In this document: one piece after another, positions 32,809-32,968 of the stretch
Layout: each line of letters begins with the position of its first letter
Numbering within the stretch: the stretch's first letter is position 1
Origin: Oscillospiraceae bacterium
Lineage (GTDB): Bacteria; Bacillota; Clostridia; Oscillospirales; Oscillospiraceae
Reading direction: 5' to 3'
DNA length: 32,968 nucleotides
Assembly (NCBI GenBank): GCA_910574635.1
Contig: CAJTCG010000031.1
Location: 1-32,968 of the forward strand
Program-made: the position numbers and the translations under genes
The notes under the pieces: model-generated
Told to the model about the DNA's origin: nothing
Databases searched by the model: none
The model's input: only the letters and a program-made list of their open reading frames with translations

Positions 32809-32968
32809 TTCCCCCAAATGATAAAAGATGTGATAAAATAAGGGAAAGGGGGCGCTGGGTATGAAACAGGAAAGTTTTAGCGATATGGAATACAGATGCC
32901 GGAAAAAGAAAACAAAACGGGAAGAATTTCTGGAAATCATGGACGAGATCATCCCATGGGAAGAATGG
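32793..32968 (+). mobile_element. IS5-family element, left end (continues beyond the window)
   Basis: Starts at the inverted repeat GGAAACGCTGATTTAAT, which matches the MITE end at 19518. It carries the transposase start described below. The right end is outside the window. Confidence 0.7.
32861..32968 (+). CDS. IS5-family transposase, N-terminal part (cut by window end)
   Basis: ATG 32861 opens MKQESFSDMEYRCRKKKTKR and EEFLEIMDEIIPWEEW, the typical first residues of this IS5 subgroup. It has GGGAAAGGGGG upstream. The remainder is not in the window. Confidence 0.8.
   Translation, partial: MKQESFSDMEYRCRKKKTKREEFLEIMDEIIPWEEW

Noticed and set aside
1..32968. CRISPR arrays, tRNA or rRNA genes
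   Set aside because: No regularly spaced repeats and no tRNA or rRNA sequence was recognised by eye on either strand.

Overview
The window looks like a piece of chromosome from an anaerobic, spore-forming gut Clostridia, most likely the Oscillospiraceae (Flavonifractor/Pseudoflavonifractor type). The reasons are a pyruvate:ferredoxin oxidoreductase, a FeoA-FeoA-FeoB iron uptake operon with a Cys-rich FeoB partner, a DUF3793-flavodoxin pair, a small acid-soluble spore protein remnant, and fairly GC-rich genes with AGGAGG-type ribosome binding sites. This taxonomic call is inference from gene content, not from a marker gene.

Layout. 1-4.8 kb: nifJ (minus) and a divergent IclR regulator, with a consensus promoter for nifJ. 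4.8-7.3 kb: an AT-rich broken gene of unknown function, cut by a dead IS630-family element (5796-7019) that itself carries a 123-bp MITE. 7.3-10 kb: an unrecognised ORF in frame with a TOPRIM-like gene, then peptide deformylase and yaaA. 10.1-11.5 kb: a small broken gene containing a second copy of the MITE, and a decayed GNAT acetyltransferase. 11.6-17.7 kb: a SWIM-protein/SNF2-helicase pair, a frameshifted DUF4143 ATPase and a frameshifted AlbA_2/GHKL-type protein. 18-20.4 kb: fragments of a spore protein, HsdS, an IS630 transposase, a response regulator joined to an ABC permease tail, an IS5-like MITE, a second response regulator stub and a MATE pump with an internal deletion.

20.4-31.4 kb is the best-preserved part and reads as a metal-homeostasis region: a TetR-controlled heterodimeric ABC transporter, a ZIP transporter with its own DtxR-like regulator, feoA-feoA-feoB-feoB-associated protein, a divergent DtxR/IdeR-like regulator, the remains of another DtxR gene fused to a P1B ATPase, and flavodoxin plus DUF3793. 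The motif GTTAG-N6-CTAAC occurs six times without mismatch, and once with one mismatch, in front of the ABC pair, feoA, feoB, the regulator gene and flavodoxin. Several copies sit on or beside well-formed promoters. The regulator has the Cys-x-x-Glu-His metal motif of iron-sensing DtxR/IdeR. The simplest reading is a local ferrous-iron regulon that makes FeoAB, the ABC pair and flavodoxin when iron is short.

31.4-33 kb: remnants of IS5-family elements, a small frameshifted gene and the N-terminal zinc-ribbon part of an amidoligase-like mobile-element protein cut by an IS5 insertion.

The most interesting items are the 123-bp three-hairpin MITE (two copies, each leaving an exact TA duplication, ends like those of the local IS630 element), the GTTAG-N6-CTAAC regulon, and the many genes joined by internal deletions. 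Several breaks are single-base changes; I cannot tell true pseudogenes from sequencing error in every case.
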